DNA of 38,626 nucleotides from an uncultured Bacilli bacterium (GCA_944371905.1 CALVYA010000011.1:1-38626), one strand, 5' to 3'; numbered from the stretch's first letter, positions 1 to 7,078 are shown. Notes: generated by a model not told the origin, from the letters alone. Made by a program: numbers and translations.

Positions 1-59
1 CATTTTGACTCACATATACAATTTATAATAATACTTTAAAATATAAGGTTTTAAAGTAG

Positions 60-470
60 TTATATTGTTATTTCTTCGCCTATAACTTGCGACTGCTTTT
101 TGACTACTACAACATCATTGGCACTAGCCATAGTAATTCCTTTCATCAAATCTCTTACTGTCATTTCTTCTCCTGGTTGTAACCATATTTGAGAACCTCC
201 CATACCTGCCGCATTATTACTTACTTTAATTTTTTCATCCCAAGTCAAAGTTCCATTTTCAATATTTTCTAATATTATAATTTGAGCTACCATCTTAGTC
301 ATAGATGCAACCGCTACTTTTTCATCCATATTCTTCTCATATAAAATTTCTCCTGTAGTCTCTTCTATTAATAAACCGCTTTTTGCATTTTTTAATAACT
401 CTTCTTCTGCATAAATATTTATTGGAAAAAGGAAGACTAGTAACGTGATAATTATCAATAGTTTTTTCAC
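60..470 (-). pseudogene. dacA: Truncated D-Ala-D-Ala carboxypeptidase (PBP5/DacA, peptidase S11)
   Basis: The first ~118 residues match the N-terminus of serine DD-carboxypeptidases that trim pentapeptides in peptidoglycan. There is a signal peptide (MKKLLIIITLLVF to about residue 21), the catalytic SxxK motif as SMTK near residue 56 and the SxN motif as SAN near residue 115. Right after SANDVVVV the family similarity stops; a 15-residue unrelated tail follows and then a stop. The KTG motif and the C-terminal two thirds (family length about 380-400 aa) are missing, and positions 1-59 show no continuation. The start is GTG with the RBS AGAGGTGA. I read this as a remnant made by deletion or rearrangement. 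An assembly error at the contig edge is the alternative. Confidence 0.75.
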
Positions 471-574
471 TTTATTTCACCTCTATTAAATTATTATGTC
501 AATACTATTATTTATATTTCATTTATCTTATTTTTTATTATTTTGTCTTGTTTTGTAAGATTAAAGGAGATCGA

Positions 575-602
575 TTGACATATAATTTAGTGATTATATA
601 AT
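575..602 (+). promoter_or_regulatory. Consensus promoter of the VanY-type carboxypeptidase
   Basis: A perfect -35 TTGACA (575-580) and a perfect -10 TATAAT (597-602) are separated by 16 bp, just upstream of the RBS (GGAGG, 610-614) and ATG at 621. This is one of the strongest sigma-A type promoters in the window. Confidence 0.75.
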
Positions 603-620
603 AAATGATGGAGGTAACCC

Positions 621-1475
621 ATGACAAAAAAAATTACTATTTCGTTATTGGTAGTAGTTGTAGTTATTGGCAGTTTACTAATTAGTAATAAAGTTTTCTC
701 AAAAGAAAAAAATAAAGAAGGAAGAAAAATGAATATAAATGAAAAATTAGATTTATTAGATAATATAAATAAAAAAATAGATTATTTTAATAACGATTAT
801 CTAGATCGTTATATTGACTATAAAAAAAAGAATCCTAATTTATCTAATAACGATATTATATTAAGAGTAAATATTGGTTTAGATAAAGATTTTTATACTA
901 ATGTTAAAAAAGCTATTAATTTAAATACTAATTATATATTAGTTAATAAATTTTATTACCTAGAACCAAACTATGTTCCAGAAAATCTAGAAGAAATTGA
1001 TAGTAAATATTCAGTACCGGGAAAACAATTAGTTAATGTTGCTAGAATTTCTTTTGAATTTTTAGCAAAAAAGGCTGAAGAAGAAGGATACAACATTAGA
1101 GCTGTGTCAACTTACCGTTCTTATTCTTATCAAACAGATTTATATAATAACTATGTAACTCAAGACGGCGTAGAAGAAGCTGACAAATATTCTGCTAGAG
1201 CTGGATTTTCAGAACACCAAACTGGTCTTGCAGTAGATGTAGATAATAGAGAAACTGATTTTAATAATTTTGAAAATACGAAAGAATTTCATTGGATGAT
1301 AGAAAATGCCCATAAATATGGTTTTATTTTAAGATATCCTAAAGAAAAAGAATTTATCACAGGATATATGTATGAACCATGGCATTTTAGATATGTTGGA
1401 GTAGAAATTGCCACTTATATTTACCAGAATAATTTAACCTATGAAGAATACTACTTTAAATTTATCCATAAATAA
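621..1475 (+). CDS. VanY-type D-Ala-D-Ala carboxypeptidase (peptidase M15B)
   Basis: This zinc-dependent DD-carboxypeptidase removes the terminal D-Ala from peptidoglycan stem peptides outside the membrane. An N-terminal hydrophobic segment (about residues 5-22) is a signal anchor. The catalytic domain occupies about 130-284. It contains the SxHxxGxAxD zinc motif as SEHQTGLAVD (H199, D206) and the second motif EPWHFRY (catalytic E252, zinc ligand H254). The 284-aa length is normal for the family. The start is set by GGAGG seven bases upstream of the ATG. No vanHAX-type genes are nearby, so I see a housekeeping wall-trimming enzyme rather than a glycopeptide resistance gene. It stands alone, divergent from the broken dacA, and may cover part of the lost DacA activity. 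Confidence 0.9.
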   Translation: MTKKITISLLVVVVVIGSLLISNKVFSKEKNKEGRKMNINEKLDLLDNINKKIDYFNNDYLDRYIDYKKKNPNLSNNDIILRVNIGLDKDFYTNVKKAINLNTNYILVNKFYYLEPNYVPENLEEIDSKYSVPGKQLVNVARISFEFLAKKAEEEGYNIRAVSTYRSYSYQTDLYNNYVTQDGVEEADKYSARAGFSEHQTGLAVDVDNRETDFNNFENTKEFHWMIENAHKYGFILRYPKEKEFITGYMYEPWHFRYVGVEIATYIYQNNLTYEEYYFKFIHK

Positions 1476-1496
1476 AAGACTTTTCATAAGTCTTTT
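1474..1496. terminator. Bidirectional terminator between vanY-type gene and pdp
   Basis: A 9-bp perfect stem AAAAGACTT/AAGTCTTTT with a 5-base loop follows the stop of the plus-strand gene and overlaps the 3' end of the convergent pdp. The A and T tracts let it act on both strands. Confidence 0.75.
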
Positions 1497-2721
1497 ATTC
1501 TATTATAAATGCCTCTCGGATATTAAACTCATCTTTGACTTTATTAACGTATAATGTGCAAAGGAGATCATTTTCTACTATTTTGTCATTTACTTGCTTA
1601 TTTAAAACTATTCCTACTTCATGATCAATTGTATCGTCTTTAGTTAATCTACCCGCTCCTAGTTTCATTGAAATTTCACCGATTAGTTTAGCATCAATTC
1701 CTTTTAAAATTCCATTTTTAGCACTTCTAATTTCTATTTTCTGATCACTAATTTTCAAAGAATTAATATCTCCTTGCTGATATTCTACCAATTTCAAAAA
1801 CTTATGATATGCTTGATTGTTTTTTAAAACCTTAATTACTTCTTGTTCTGCTTCCATCATAGGAATATTTTTCCCCATACTTACTAAATTACTAGCTAGT
1901 TCAATACAAAGTTTAGCAAAAGGTGTATCTATATTTCCTTTTAATACTTCCATAGCCTCTATTACCTCTAAACTATTACCAACATTATTTCCAAGAGGAT
2001 TATCCATAGATGTAATGATTACTCTTGTTTCTTTTTTAAAGCTATTACCTATTTTAATTAAAATTTCTTTTAATTTGTTAGCATCTTCTTTTGTATGAAT
2101 TAAAGCTCCTTTTCCAAGTTTTAAATCAATTACTATCTTATCAGCACCACTTGCTATTTTTTTACTCATGATCGATGATGCAATCAATGGATAAGATTCT
2201 ACTGTACCGGTAACATCTCTTAAAGCATAAATTTTTTTATCAAGAGGTGCTAAGCTAGTCGTTTGACTAGAGATAACTAAACCAATATCTCTTAATTCTT
2301 TTAAAAACTCTTCTTCACTTAATGCTGTTTTAAATCCTTTTATACTTTCTAATTTATCAATTGTCCCACCAGTATATCCTAATCCTCTACCAGACATTTT
2401 AGCCATATAAACACCACAACTAGCAACAATAGGTGCAATAACTAAAGTAGTTTTATCACCAACACCACCTGTAGAATGTTTATCCACTTTTATTCCTGGG
2501 ATACTACTTAAATCTAAAATATCACCACTATCAATAAAAATTTTTGTTAAATTAATAGTTTCTTCTTCCGTCATTCCATTAATACAAATAGCCATCAATA
2601 AAGCAGATATTTGATAACTTTCTATTTTTTCATTTAAGTACCCCATAAAAGCATACTCTAATTCTTCCTTAGCTAAATGATGCCTTAGTCTTTTTTTATT
2701 AATAATATCTACTATATTCAT
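1495..2721 (-). CDS. pdp: Pyrimidine-nucleoside (thymidine) phosphorylase
   Basis: This cytosolic salvage enzyme cleaves thymidine, deoxyuridine or uridine with phosphate to give the base and (deoxy)ribose-1-phosphate. The phosphate-binding signature KHSTGGVGDK lies at residues 81-90, followed by the glycine-rich signature SGRGLGYTGGT at 110-120, both conserved in the Pdp/DeoA family. At 408 aa it is about 25 residues shorter than B. subtilis Pdp, with the shortfall in the C-terminal domain. The ATG overlaps the stop of the upstream acetyltransferase gene by 4 bases (ATGA), suggesting translational coupling. Whether it prefers thymidine (DeoA) or several pyrimidine nucleosides (Pdp) cannot be read from the motifs; I used pdp because of the lineage. 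Confidence 0.9.
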   Translation of the reverse strand: MNIVDIINKKRLRHHLAKEELEYAFMGYLNEKIESYQISALLMAICINGMTEEETINLTKIFIDSGDILDLSSIPGIKVDKHSTGGVGDKTTLVIAPIVASCGVYMAKMSGRGLGYTGGTIDKLESIKGFKTALSEEEFLKELRDIGLVISSQTTSLAPLDKKIYALRDVTGTVESYPLIASSIMSKKIASGADKIVIDLKLGKGALIHTKEDANKLKEILIKIGNSFKKETRVIITSMDNPLGNNVGNSLEVIEAMEVLKGNIDTPFAKLCIELASNLVSMGKNIPMMEAEQEVIKVLKNNQAYHKFLKLVEYQQGDINSLKISDQKIEIRSAKNGILKGIDAKLIGEISMKLGAGRLTKDDTIDHEVGIVLNKQVNDKIVENDLLCTLYVNKVKDEFNIREAFIIE

Positions 2722-3380
2722 ACATTACCTTCCTTTTTATTATAATTAACTTTATTGATTTGTCTACTTCTAGCAATAGCTAATGAATCTTCTTCCACAT
2801 CTTTAGTAATCACTGATCCTGCAGCTATAAAAGAGTTTCTATTTAATATAACAGGTGCTACTAATACACTATTTGCTCCTACATAAGTATCATCACAAAT
2901 AATTGTTTTGTTTTTTATATGATTTTTACCATTCATATTAGCAGTAATCGTACCACATCCAATATTTACTCTTTCTCCAACCATAGCATCTCCTAAATAA
3001 GATAAATGCTTTACTTTAGTATTAGATTTTATTTCACTATTTTTTAATTCTACATAATTGCCAATATTAATATTATTATTTAATATAGTATTGTGTCGAA
3101 GATGAGAAAAAGGTCCAATACTGTTGTGATCACCAATAGTAGAATCTTCTATATAAGAAGATATAATTTTATTATAATTACCAATGTTACTATTTATAAT
3201 TATGGTATTCATATCTATTATAGTATTACTTCCAATTACACAATTACCTCTTATAGATACATTAGGATAAATAATTGTGTTCTGTCCTATAATTACTGAT
3301 TCATCTATATAAGTATGATTACTATCAATAATATTTACTCCTTGATTCATTAATTTTTGATTTGTTTCTTTATAATTCAT
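2718..3380 (-). CDS. Stand-alone GlmU-type acetyltransferase (left-handed beta helix)
   Basis: This matches the C-terminal half of GlmU, which acetylates glucosamine-1-phosphate with acetyl-CoA on the route to UDP-GlcNAc. Hexapeptide repeats of the type IGxNxxI run from residue about 28 to 190. The GlmU active-site signature is kept: GPFSHLR (R95), YVELKNS (K113), KHLSYLGD (catalytic-type H125), the GCGTITAN loop and the terminal LAIARSRQ. The N-terminal uridylyltransferase domain (about 230 residues, GxGTRMxSxxPK) is absent, and the ORF begins with about 20 unrelated residues. It forms an operon with pdp. It could act on GlcN-1-P with a separate pyrophosphorylase, or on another amino sugar. 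Family is sure; substrate is inferred. Confidence 0.8.
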   Translation of the reverse strand: MNYKETNQKLMNQGVNIIDSNHTYIDESVIIGQNTIIYPNVSIRGNCVIGSNTIIDMNTIIINSNIGNYNKIISSYIEDSTIGDHNSIGPFSHLRHNTILNNNINIGNYVELKNSEIKSNTKVKHLSYLGDAMVGERVNIGCGTITANMNGKNHIKNKTIICDDTYVGANSVLVAPVILNRNSFIAAGSVITKDVEEDSLAIARSRQINKVNYNKKEGNV

Positions 3381-3406
3381 ATCATCACCATTTTAATTAT
3401 ATCAAA

Positions 3407-3429
3407 AAAAGATACAGTTAGTATCTTTT
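3407..3429 (-). terminator. Terminator of the XRE regulator gene
   Basis: The perfect stem AAAAGATAC/GTATCTTTT (loop AGTTA) includes the stop codon of the regulator gene and is followed on the minus strand by a run of T. An extended -10-like TGATATAAT lies just after it and may serve the acetyltransferase-pdp operon. Confidence 0.75.
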
Positions 3430-3790
3430 ATCGTAATTTTTTATTGATTAATTCTATCGTCCTTTTAGGATCATCTAATAACTTTTCGTATAAATACATA
3501 TTAGAGCTCTTTCTCAACTCTTCTATTATTTTTATTTCTTCTTTAGCCATCTTCAAACCATAATTGCTGGATTCTTCGGATACCACAAAAGAATCATTAC
3601 CTACAAAATAATCTAAACTTACTTTAAATATATTGGAAAGATCTTTTAAAGTATCTAGTGATGGAATTCTAGTACCCTTTTCATAGCAACAGATACTGAC
3701 TTTAGTTACATTTAACATATTACCTAATTGTTGTTGTGTTAATCCATTACTTTTTCTTAATTTCTTTATCCTTTGCCCTATTAAAGTCAT
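3428..3790 (-). CDS. XRE-family helix-turn-helix regulator
   Basis: This is a DNA-binding regulator of the Cro/CI (HTH_3) type. The HTH domain covers about residues 3-60 (IGQRIKKLR, then TQQQLGNMLNVTKVSICCYEKG, where the second helix pair is the recognition helix, and LDTLKDLSNIFKVSLDYFVG). A charged C-terminal part of about 60 residues has no recognised ligand domain. I chose the inner ATG at 3790 because GGGAG sits about 7 bases before it; an ATG 8 codons upstream has no RBS. Two copies of TTAAAGTTA lie upstream of the gene and could be its own operator. The target genes are unknown. The neighbouring upstream gene is ssb, but the two have separate promoters. Confidence 0.85.
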   Translation of the reverse strand: MTLIGQRIKKLRKSNGLTQQQLGNMLNVTKVSICCYEKGTRIPSLDTLKDLSNIFKVSLDYFVGNDSFVVSEESSNYGLKMAKEEIKIIEELRKSSNMYLYEKLLDDPKRTIELINKKLR

Positions 3791-3812
3791 ACCATCACTC
3801 CCAAGCATTCTC

Positions 3813-3849
3813 ATTATAATTAATTAAAGTTAGTGATTGGTTAAAGTTA
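3813..3849 (-). promoter_or_regulatory. Direct-repeat operator candidate and -10 of the XRE gene
   Basis: On the minus strand a perfect -10 TATAAT (3813-3818) has no good -35. Two identical 9-mers (TTAAAGTTA on the plus strand, 3824-3832 and 3841-3849) lie 17 bp apart in the -18 to -43 region. The spacing of about 1.6 helical turns and the overlap with the -35 region fit regulator binding, probably self-regulation. Confidence 0.45.
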
Positions 3850-3862
3850 ACTAAAAAGAAAC

Positions 3863-4201
3863 TTATGCAAATTTGGTTTCTTTGTTATTAGACAAAAAAG
3901 TAGTTCTTTCTGCTACTACATCTAAATAATATTTTTTACTACCATCCTCTAAATCTATTAATCTACTTTGAATTCTTCCTTTAATGCCAACAACATCACC
4001 TTTGTGACAATATTCAACAGTAGATTTGGCAACATTCTCCCACAATATACAATCAATAAAATCAGTTTCATATTCCCCATTAATATTTTTAAAACTCCTA
4101 GGTACAGCTAAGGTAATATGAGAATATTGTTTATTGTTATCTGTTCTATTTATTACAGGATCTCTTGTCAATCTACCTACTAAAACCACCTGATTTAACA
4201 T
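3863..4201 (-). CDS. ssb: Single-stranded DNA-binding protein, short form without acidic tail
   Basis: OB-fold SSB that coats single-stranded DNA. The opening MLNQVVLVGRLTRDP and the core ITLAVPRSFK, DFIDCILWENVA and GIKGRIQSR are typical of the family. The start at 4201 follows AAAGGAGG by 6 bases; the 11 codons upstream have no RBS. At 112 aa it consists of the OB fold only. It ends in NNKETKFA and lacks the flexible Gly/Gln-rich tail and the acidic DDDIPF-type tip that recruits replication and repair partners in the main SSB. That resembles the short SsbB paralogue of B. subtilis used in natural transformation, so a second, full-length ssb probably sits next to rpsF/rpsR elsewhere. The paralogue role is inference. 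Confidence 0.9.
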   Translation of the reverse strand: MLNQVVLVGRLTRDPVINRTDNNKQYSHITLAVPRSFKNINGEYETDFIDCILWENVAKSTVEYCHKGDVVGIKGRIQSRLIDLEDGSKKYYLDVVAERTTFLSNNKETKFA

Positions 4202-4224
4202 ATTTATCCTCCTTTCGTGTTCTA

Positions 4225-4253
4225 AATTTAACATAGTTAGATTACTCTTACAA
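4225..4253 (-). promoter_or_regulatory. Promoter of ssb
   Basis: On the minus strand -35 TTGTAA (4248-4253) and an extended -10 TGTTAAATT (hexamer TAAATT 4225-4230) are 17 bp apart, about 24 bp upstream of the ssb start. Confidence 0.45.
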
Positions 4254-4290
4254 ATTACTAAAATAATGATTTATTTCATCACACAAAAAA

Positions 4291-4330
4291 GGAATATTAA
4301 TTTTCTTCTTTACTCAAAAATTAATATTCC
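4291..4330 (-). terminator. Terminator of the suf operon
   Basis: A 14-bp perfect stem (GGAATATTAATTTT with AAAATTAATATTCC) around a 12-base loop is followed on the minus strand by TTTTTTG. It lies below the last gene of the sufS-sufU-unknown operon and separates it from ssb. Confidence 0.85.
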
Positions 4331-4368
4331 CTTTCATTTATAAATTATACTAATAAATAATATAAATT

Positions 4369-4731
4369 TTAAAATCTTTTTAGTAATTTTGTTTTTCCCT
4401 TGTTTATTGCTTTATATTCTTCAGTAAACAATTCAGAGTTATCTATATAATGATCTAATTGACTTTTACTATATTTTTTAGCTGGATCTATTCTTCCCAA
4501 AGTCATTTGAACAGCATAAACTTCGCCTATTTCCACTTGATCTCTAGTAATATCTAAAGTACCATTGGCTCTTCTTGAAATATATTTATATTCTTCACCT
4601 GTTTTATAATCATATACTCCACTATCAGTGGTTATTCCCACTACATACTTTAGATGTTTCCAAGCATCTCCTCCATCCATTACTCCCAAATACTCTCTAA
4701 CAGATAATTCCACAACTCCCTGATATCTCAT
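4369..4731 (-). CDS. Unknown 120-aa protein, third gene of the sufS-sufU operon
   Basis: I do not recognise this protein. It has no signal peptide, membrane segment, cysteine or metal-binding motif. It is soluble and mixed in charge, with the segments RYQGVVELSVREYLG and KYISRRANGTLDITRDQ suggesting beta strands and a lysine-rich C-terminal helical part. It starts at an ATG with the strong RBS AGGAGG, 10 bases after the sufU stop, and is followed directly by a strong terminator. It is therefore co-transcribed with the iron-sulfur genes. A link to Fe-S assembly is possible from the operon alone. The absence of Cys argues against a scaffold or carrier role. Confidence 0.7.
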   Translation of the reverse strand: MRYQGVVELSVREYLGVMDGGDAWKHLKYVVGITTDSGVYDYKTGEEYKYISRRANGTLDITRDQVEIGEVYAVQMTLGRIDPAKKYSKSQLDHYIDNSELFTEEYKAINKGKTKLLKRF

Positions 4732-4741
4732 ATAATTCCTC

Positions 4742-5164
4742 CTATCCTATATCTTTTATTATTTGTCTAATTGCCTCAAAAGGTAGAAAGGCACATTTTT
4801 TGCGACTTGGTTGTTTTGCTACCGTATTATATACTACTAATTGACCTAAAACATCCGCATCATACTTTTCACCATTAATCATTTTCTCATAATTATCGAC
4901 AATATTTTTAACCTCATCCACTGTCTTCCCTATTAACGTTTTTATCATAATCGAAGTAGCTGAAGTAGATATCGCACAAGCCTCTCCATCAAATCTAATA
5001 TCAATAAAAACTCCATTTTCTAATTTTGCCATAACATCAATATTATCAACACATGAAGAATTTCTAGTATTTATTTTAACATATCCGCTACTATTTGTTA
5101 AACCTTTATTTACGGGATTTTGATAATTCTCTAAAATAATATCTCTTTTTAATTTTTCATCCAT
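4742..5164 (-). CDS. sufU: SufU, zinc-dependent sulfur-transfer protein for Fe-S assembly
   Basis: SufU accepts sulfur from SufS and passes it on in the SUF iron-sulfur pathway of Gram-positive bacteria. The three invariant cysteines are C38 (NSSCVDN), C63 (GEACAIS) and C124 (RKKCAFLPFEA). With D40 they correspond to the zinc site (B. subtilis Cys41, Asp43, Cys66, Cys128). The 140-aa length and the opening LKRDIILENYQNP fit the family. It lies 13 bases after sufS in the same operon. In most Bacillota the order is sufC-D-S-U-B; here sufC, sufD and sufB are not adjacent, so they must be elsewhere or replaced. Confidence 0.92.
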   Translation of the reverse strand: MDEKLKRDIILENYQNPVNKGLTNSSGYVKINTRNSSCVDNIDVMAKLENGVFIDIRFDGEACAISTSATSIMIKTLIGKTVDEVKNIVDNYEKMINGEKYDADVLGQLVVYNTVAKQPSRKKCAFLPFEAIRQIIKDIG

Positions 5165-5177
5165 TTTATTTCACCTC

Positions 5178-6377
5178 TTATAAAATTATTTCAAAAATTT
5201 TATCTTGTTGTTTTAACGCATTAATTAATTGATCAATTTCTTCTTTTGTATTATACAAATAAAAACTAGCTCGACAGGTATTAGAAACATTAATTTCATC
5301 TTTTACGATTTTTGCACAATGATTTCCAGCTCTTACACAAATATTAAAATGATTTAAAAACACAGCCGTATCTTGACTAAATATTTTATCTATATTAAAT
5401 ATAACAATTCCGGATTTAGAATTTTGATTATATATTTTAATATTAGGAATTTTTAACAATTCTTTCACTGCATATTCTTTTAACTCTAATTCGTATTTAT
5501 GAATATTTTCTAATCCTATATTAGAAAGATAGTCAATAGCTGCCCCCATTCCTAATACTCCTGCAATATTCTGAGTACCAGCTTCTAACCTTTCTGGTAA
5601 TGGTTTATATTCTAATTCTCCACTACTTTCAAAATAGGAATTCATTCCACCACCATATTCGTTAGGAACTAATTTATTTAACAAATCATATTTCCCATAT
5701 AGAACTCCTATTCCAGTTGGTCCTAGCATTTTATGAGCCGAAAAAGCTAAAAATGAAATATTATTTTTTTGAACATCAATTGGTAAATGTCCAATACTTT
5801 GTGCTGCATCTACTACAAATAAAATATTCTTGTCTTTACATATCTTACCAATTTCTTCAATTGGTCGAATATCTCCTACAGCATTTGTAATATGTGCAAG
5901 AGATATAACTTTAGTTTTAGAAGTAATAGATCTCAATAAGTTATCCACCGTTAATTCATGTTCATTATTTAATGGAATATATTTAACAATTACTCCTAGT
6001 CTTTTGGATAATTCTATCCAAGGTAAAATATTAGATGCGTGCTCACTTTTAGTTATTAATACTTCATCATTAGGTTTTAAATAGTTTTTCATAAAACCAA
6101 AAACAATAGTATTAATGGATTCTGTAGTTCCCTTCGTATAAATTATTTCATCTCGTCTAGTAGCGCCAATAAAATCCTTTATTTTATCACGAACTTTTTC
6201 ATACTTTTCATCTACTATTTGGCTAATAGTATAATCTCCTCGATGAGCATTTGCCGTATATTTAGTATAATAATCCACTACTTCTTTCACTACACATTTA
6301 GGTTTCAATGTAGTAGCGCCATTATCAAAGTAAATTACATTACTATTATTCAACATTTCAAAATCTTCCCGATTCAA
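5178..6377 (-). CDS. sufS: Cysteine desulfurase SufS
   Basis: A PLP-dependent enzyme that takes sulfur from cysteine and forms an enzyme persulfide for Fe-S cluster assembly. Motifs (numbered from the GTG at 6386): YFDNGATTLKP near 19-29, SEHASNILPW near 114-123, VVDAAQS at 191-197, the PLP lysine K219 in SAHKMLGPTG and the persulfide cysteine C357 in VRAGNHCAK, followed by SNTCRASFYLYNT. The length is normal (about 400 aa). There are two candidate starts: GTG at 6386, which overlaps the RBS, and TTG at 6377, which lies 7-8 bases after AGGAGGTGA. I chose TTG. The gene opens the operon with sufU and an unknown gene. Confidence 0.93.
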   Translation of the reverse strand: MNREDFEMLNNSNVIYFDNGATTLKPKCVVKEVVDYYTKYTANAHRGDYTISQIVDEKYEKVRDKIKDFIGATRRDEIIYTKGTTESINTIVFGFMKNYLKPNDEVLITKSEHASNILPWIELSKRLGVIVKYIPLNNEHELTVDNLLRSITSKTKVISLAHITNAVGDIRPIEEIGKICKDKNILFVVDAAQSIGHLPIDVQKNNISFLAFSAHKMLGPTGIGVLYGKYDLLNKLVPNEYGGGMNSYFESSGELEYKPLPERLEAGTQNIAGVLGMGAAIDYLSNIGLENIHKYELELKEYAVKELLKIPNIKIYNQNSKSGIVIFNIDKIFSQDTAVFLNHFNICVRAGNHCAKIVKDEINVSNTCRASFYLYNTKEEIDQLINALKQQDKIFEIIL

Positions 6378-6481
6378 AATCTTCACCTCCTATTTTTATA
6401 AACAATATCGTTATCCATAAACTCAACTATTTATATCATCTATTATTAATTTATTCATTTATTAAATTTAGGTATATACTA

Positions 6482-6513
6482 TTTATCTTGTTAAAGATAA
6501 ATTTATTATAACA
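6482..6513 (-). promoter_or_regulatory. suf operon promoter with a palindrome at the start site
   Basis: On the minus strand an extended -10 (TGTTATAAT, hexamer 6505-6510) lies about 120 bp upstream of sufS. The predicted start near 6498 falls inside a 20-bp palindrome (6482-6501, TTTATCTTGTTAAAGATAAA, 8-bp arms and 4-base centre). The position just downstream of -10 suits a repressor operator; a 5' RNA hairpin is the other reading. The regulator is unknown. Confidence 0.5.
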
Positions 6514-6605
6514 TGTTTTTTAGGAAAATTTATGAAAATCCCAATTTATTGTATAAAACCTAAAATAGTATAACATTATATTATTGAATATTTGCTGTAT
6601 TCACC

Positions 6606-6634
6606 AAAAATGCTTTATGCATTTTTATTTTTTT
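6606..6634 (+). terminator. Terminator-like hairpin in front of the HIT gene
   Basis: The perfect stem AAAAATGC/GCATTTTT (loop TTTAT) is followed by ATTTTTTTTG, a classical intrinsic terminator on the plus strand. It lies just 14 bp upstream of the HIT RBS and there is no plus-strand gene before it, except a 13-codon ORF at 6532-6573. It may be a leader attenuator or may end a short RNA. Confidence 0.55.
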
Positions 6635-6661
6635 GATAAAATAGAAAAAGGAGATGATAAA

Positions 6662-7057
6662 ATGGATTGTATTTTTTGTAAAATAATTAATAATGAAATA
6701 CCTAGTTATACACTGTATGAAGATGATATAGTTAAAGTATTTTTAGATATTTCACCAAAAACTAATGGAGATACTTTAATTATTCCTAAAAAGCACTTTA
6801 CTAATATAGTAGATATTGATTTAGAAACTTTAAATCACATTAATAAAATCACTAAAGATATGTATACCTTGTTAAAAGAAAAACTTAACTGTGAAGGAAT
6901 GACTATTATTCAAAATAATGATTATGGACAAGAGATTAAACATTTTCATGTGCATTTAACTCCAAGATACCAAAAGGATCTATTAAATCATGAATATAAT
7001 AAAGAGATGATTAAACCATTAGAAGAAGTATTTAAAATATTAAAAGATAGTGAATAA
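6662..7057 (+). CDS. HIT-family nucleotide hydrolase/transferase
   Basis: Histidine-triad proteins hydrolyse nucleoside phosphoramidates or related dinucleotides in the cytoplasm. The triad HFHVHL sits at residues 94-99, with the middle histidine H96 as nucleophile. The opening CIFCKI(I/V)xxEIPS and the GDTLIIPKKHF loop are typical of the Hit/HinT branch. The 131-aa length is normal. I start at 6662 after AAAGGAG; the reading frame is open further upstream, but that stretch runs through a terminator-like hairpin and is unlikely to be coding. It is a single gene ending in a terminator shared with the convergent lipoprotein gene. Confidence 0.93.
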   Translation: MDCIFCKIINNEIPSYTLYEDDIVKVFLDISPKTNGDTLIIPKKHFTNIVDIDLETLNHINKITKDMYTLLKEKLNCEGMTIIQNNDYGQEIKHFHVHLTPRYQKDLLNHEYNKEMIKPLEEVFKILKDSE

Positions 7058-7078
7058 CTAAATTACTCGCTATCTTTT
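7042..7078. terminator. Bidirectional terminator between HIT and lipoprotein genes
   Basis: A 12-bp stem AAAAGATAGTGA/TCGCTATCTTTT with one G-T pair contains the HIT stop region and the 3' end of the convergent lipoprotein gene. T tracts occur on both strands. Confidence 0.75.

Noticed and set aside
621-1475. Vancomycin resistance locus
   Set aside because: The VanY-type protein is alone; no vanH, vanA/B, vanX, vanR or vanS genes are nearby.
1817-2098. 93-aa plus-strand ORF
   Set aside because: It lies wholly antisense to pdp, has no RBS and looks like the complement of pdp codons. The same applies to the plus-strand ORFs at 3093-3299, 3357-3563, 5830-6084, 6219-6401, 22174-22377, 23083-23295, 24696-24938, 25281-25523, 26475-26696 and 35337-35525, and to the minus-strand ORFs at 16699-16881 and 20254-20514.
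6584-6661. N-terminal extension of the HIT protein
   Set aside because: It would run through an intrinsic terminator hairpin, lacks an RBS and is not family-like. The ATG at 6662 has AAAGGAG.
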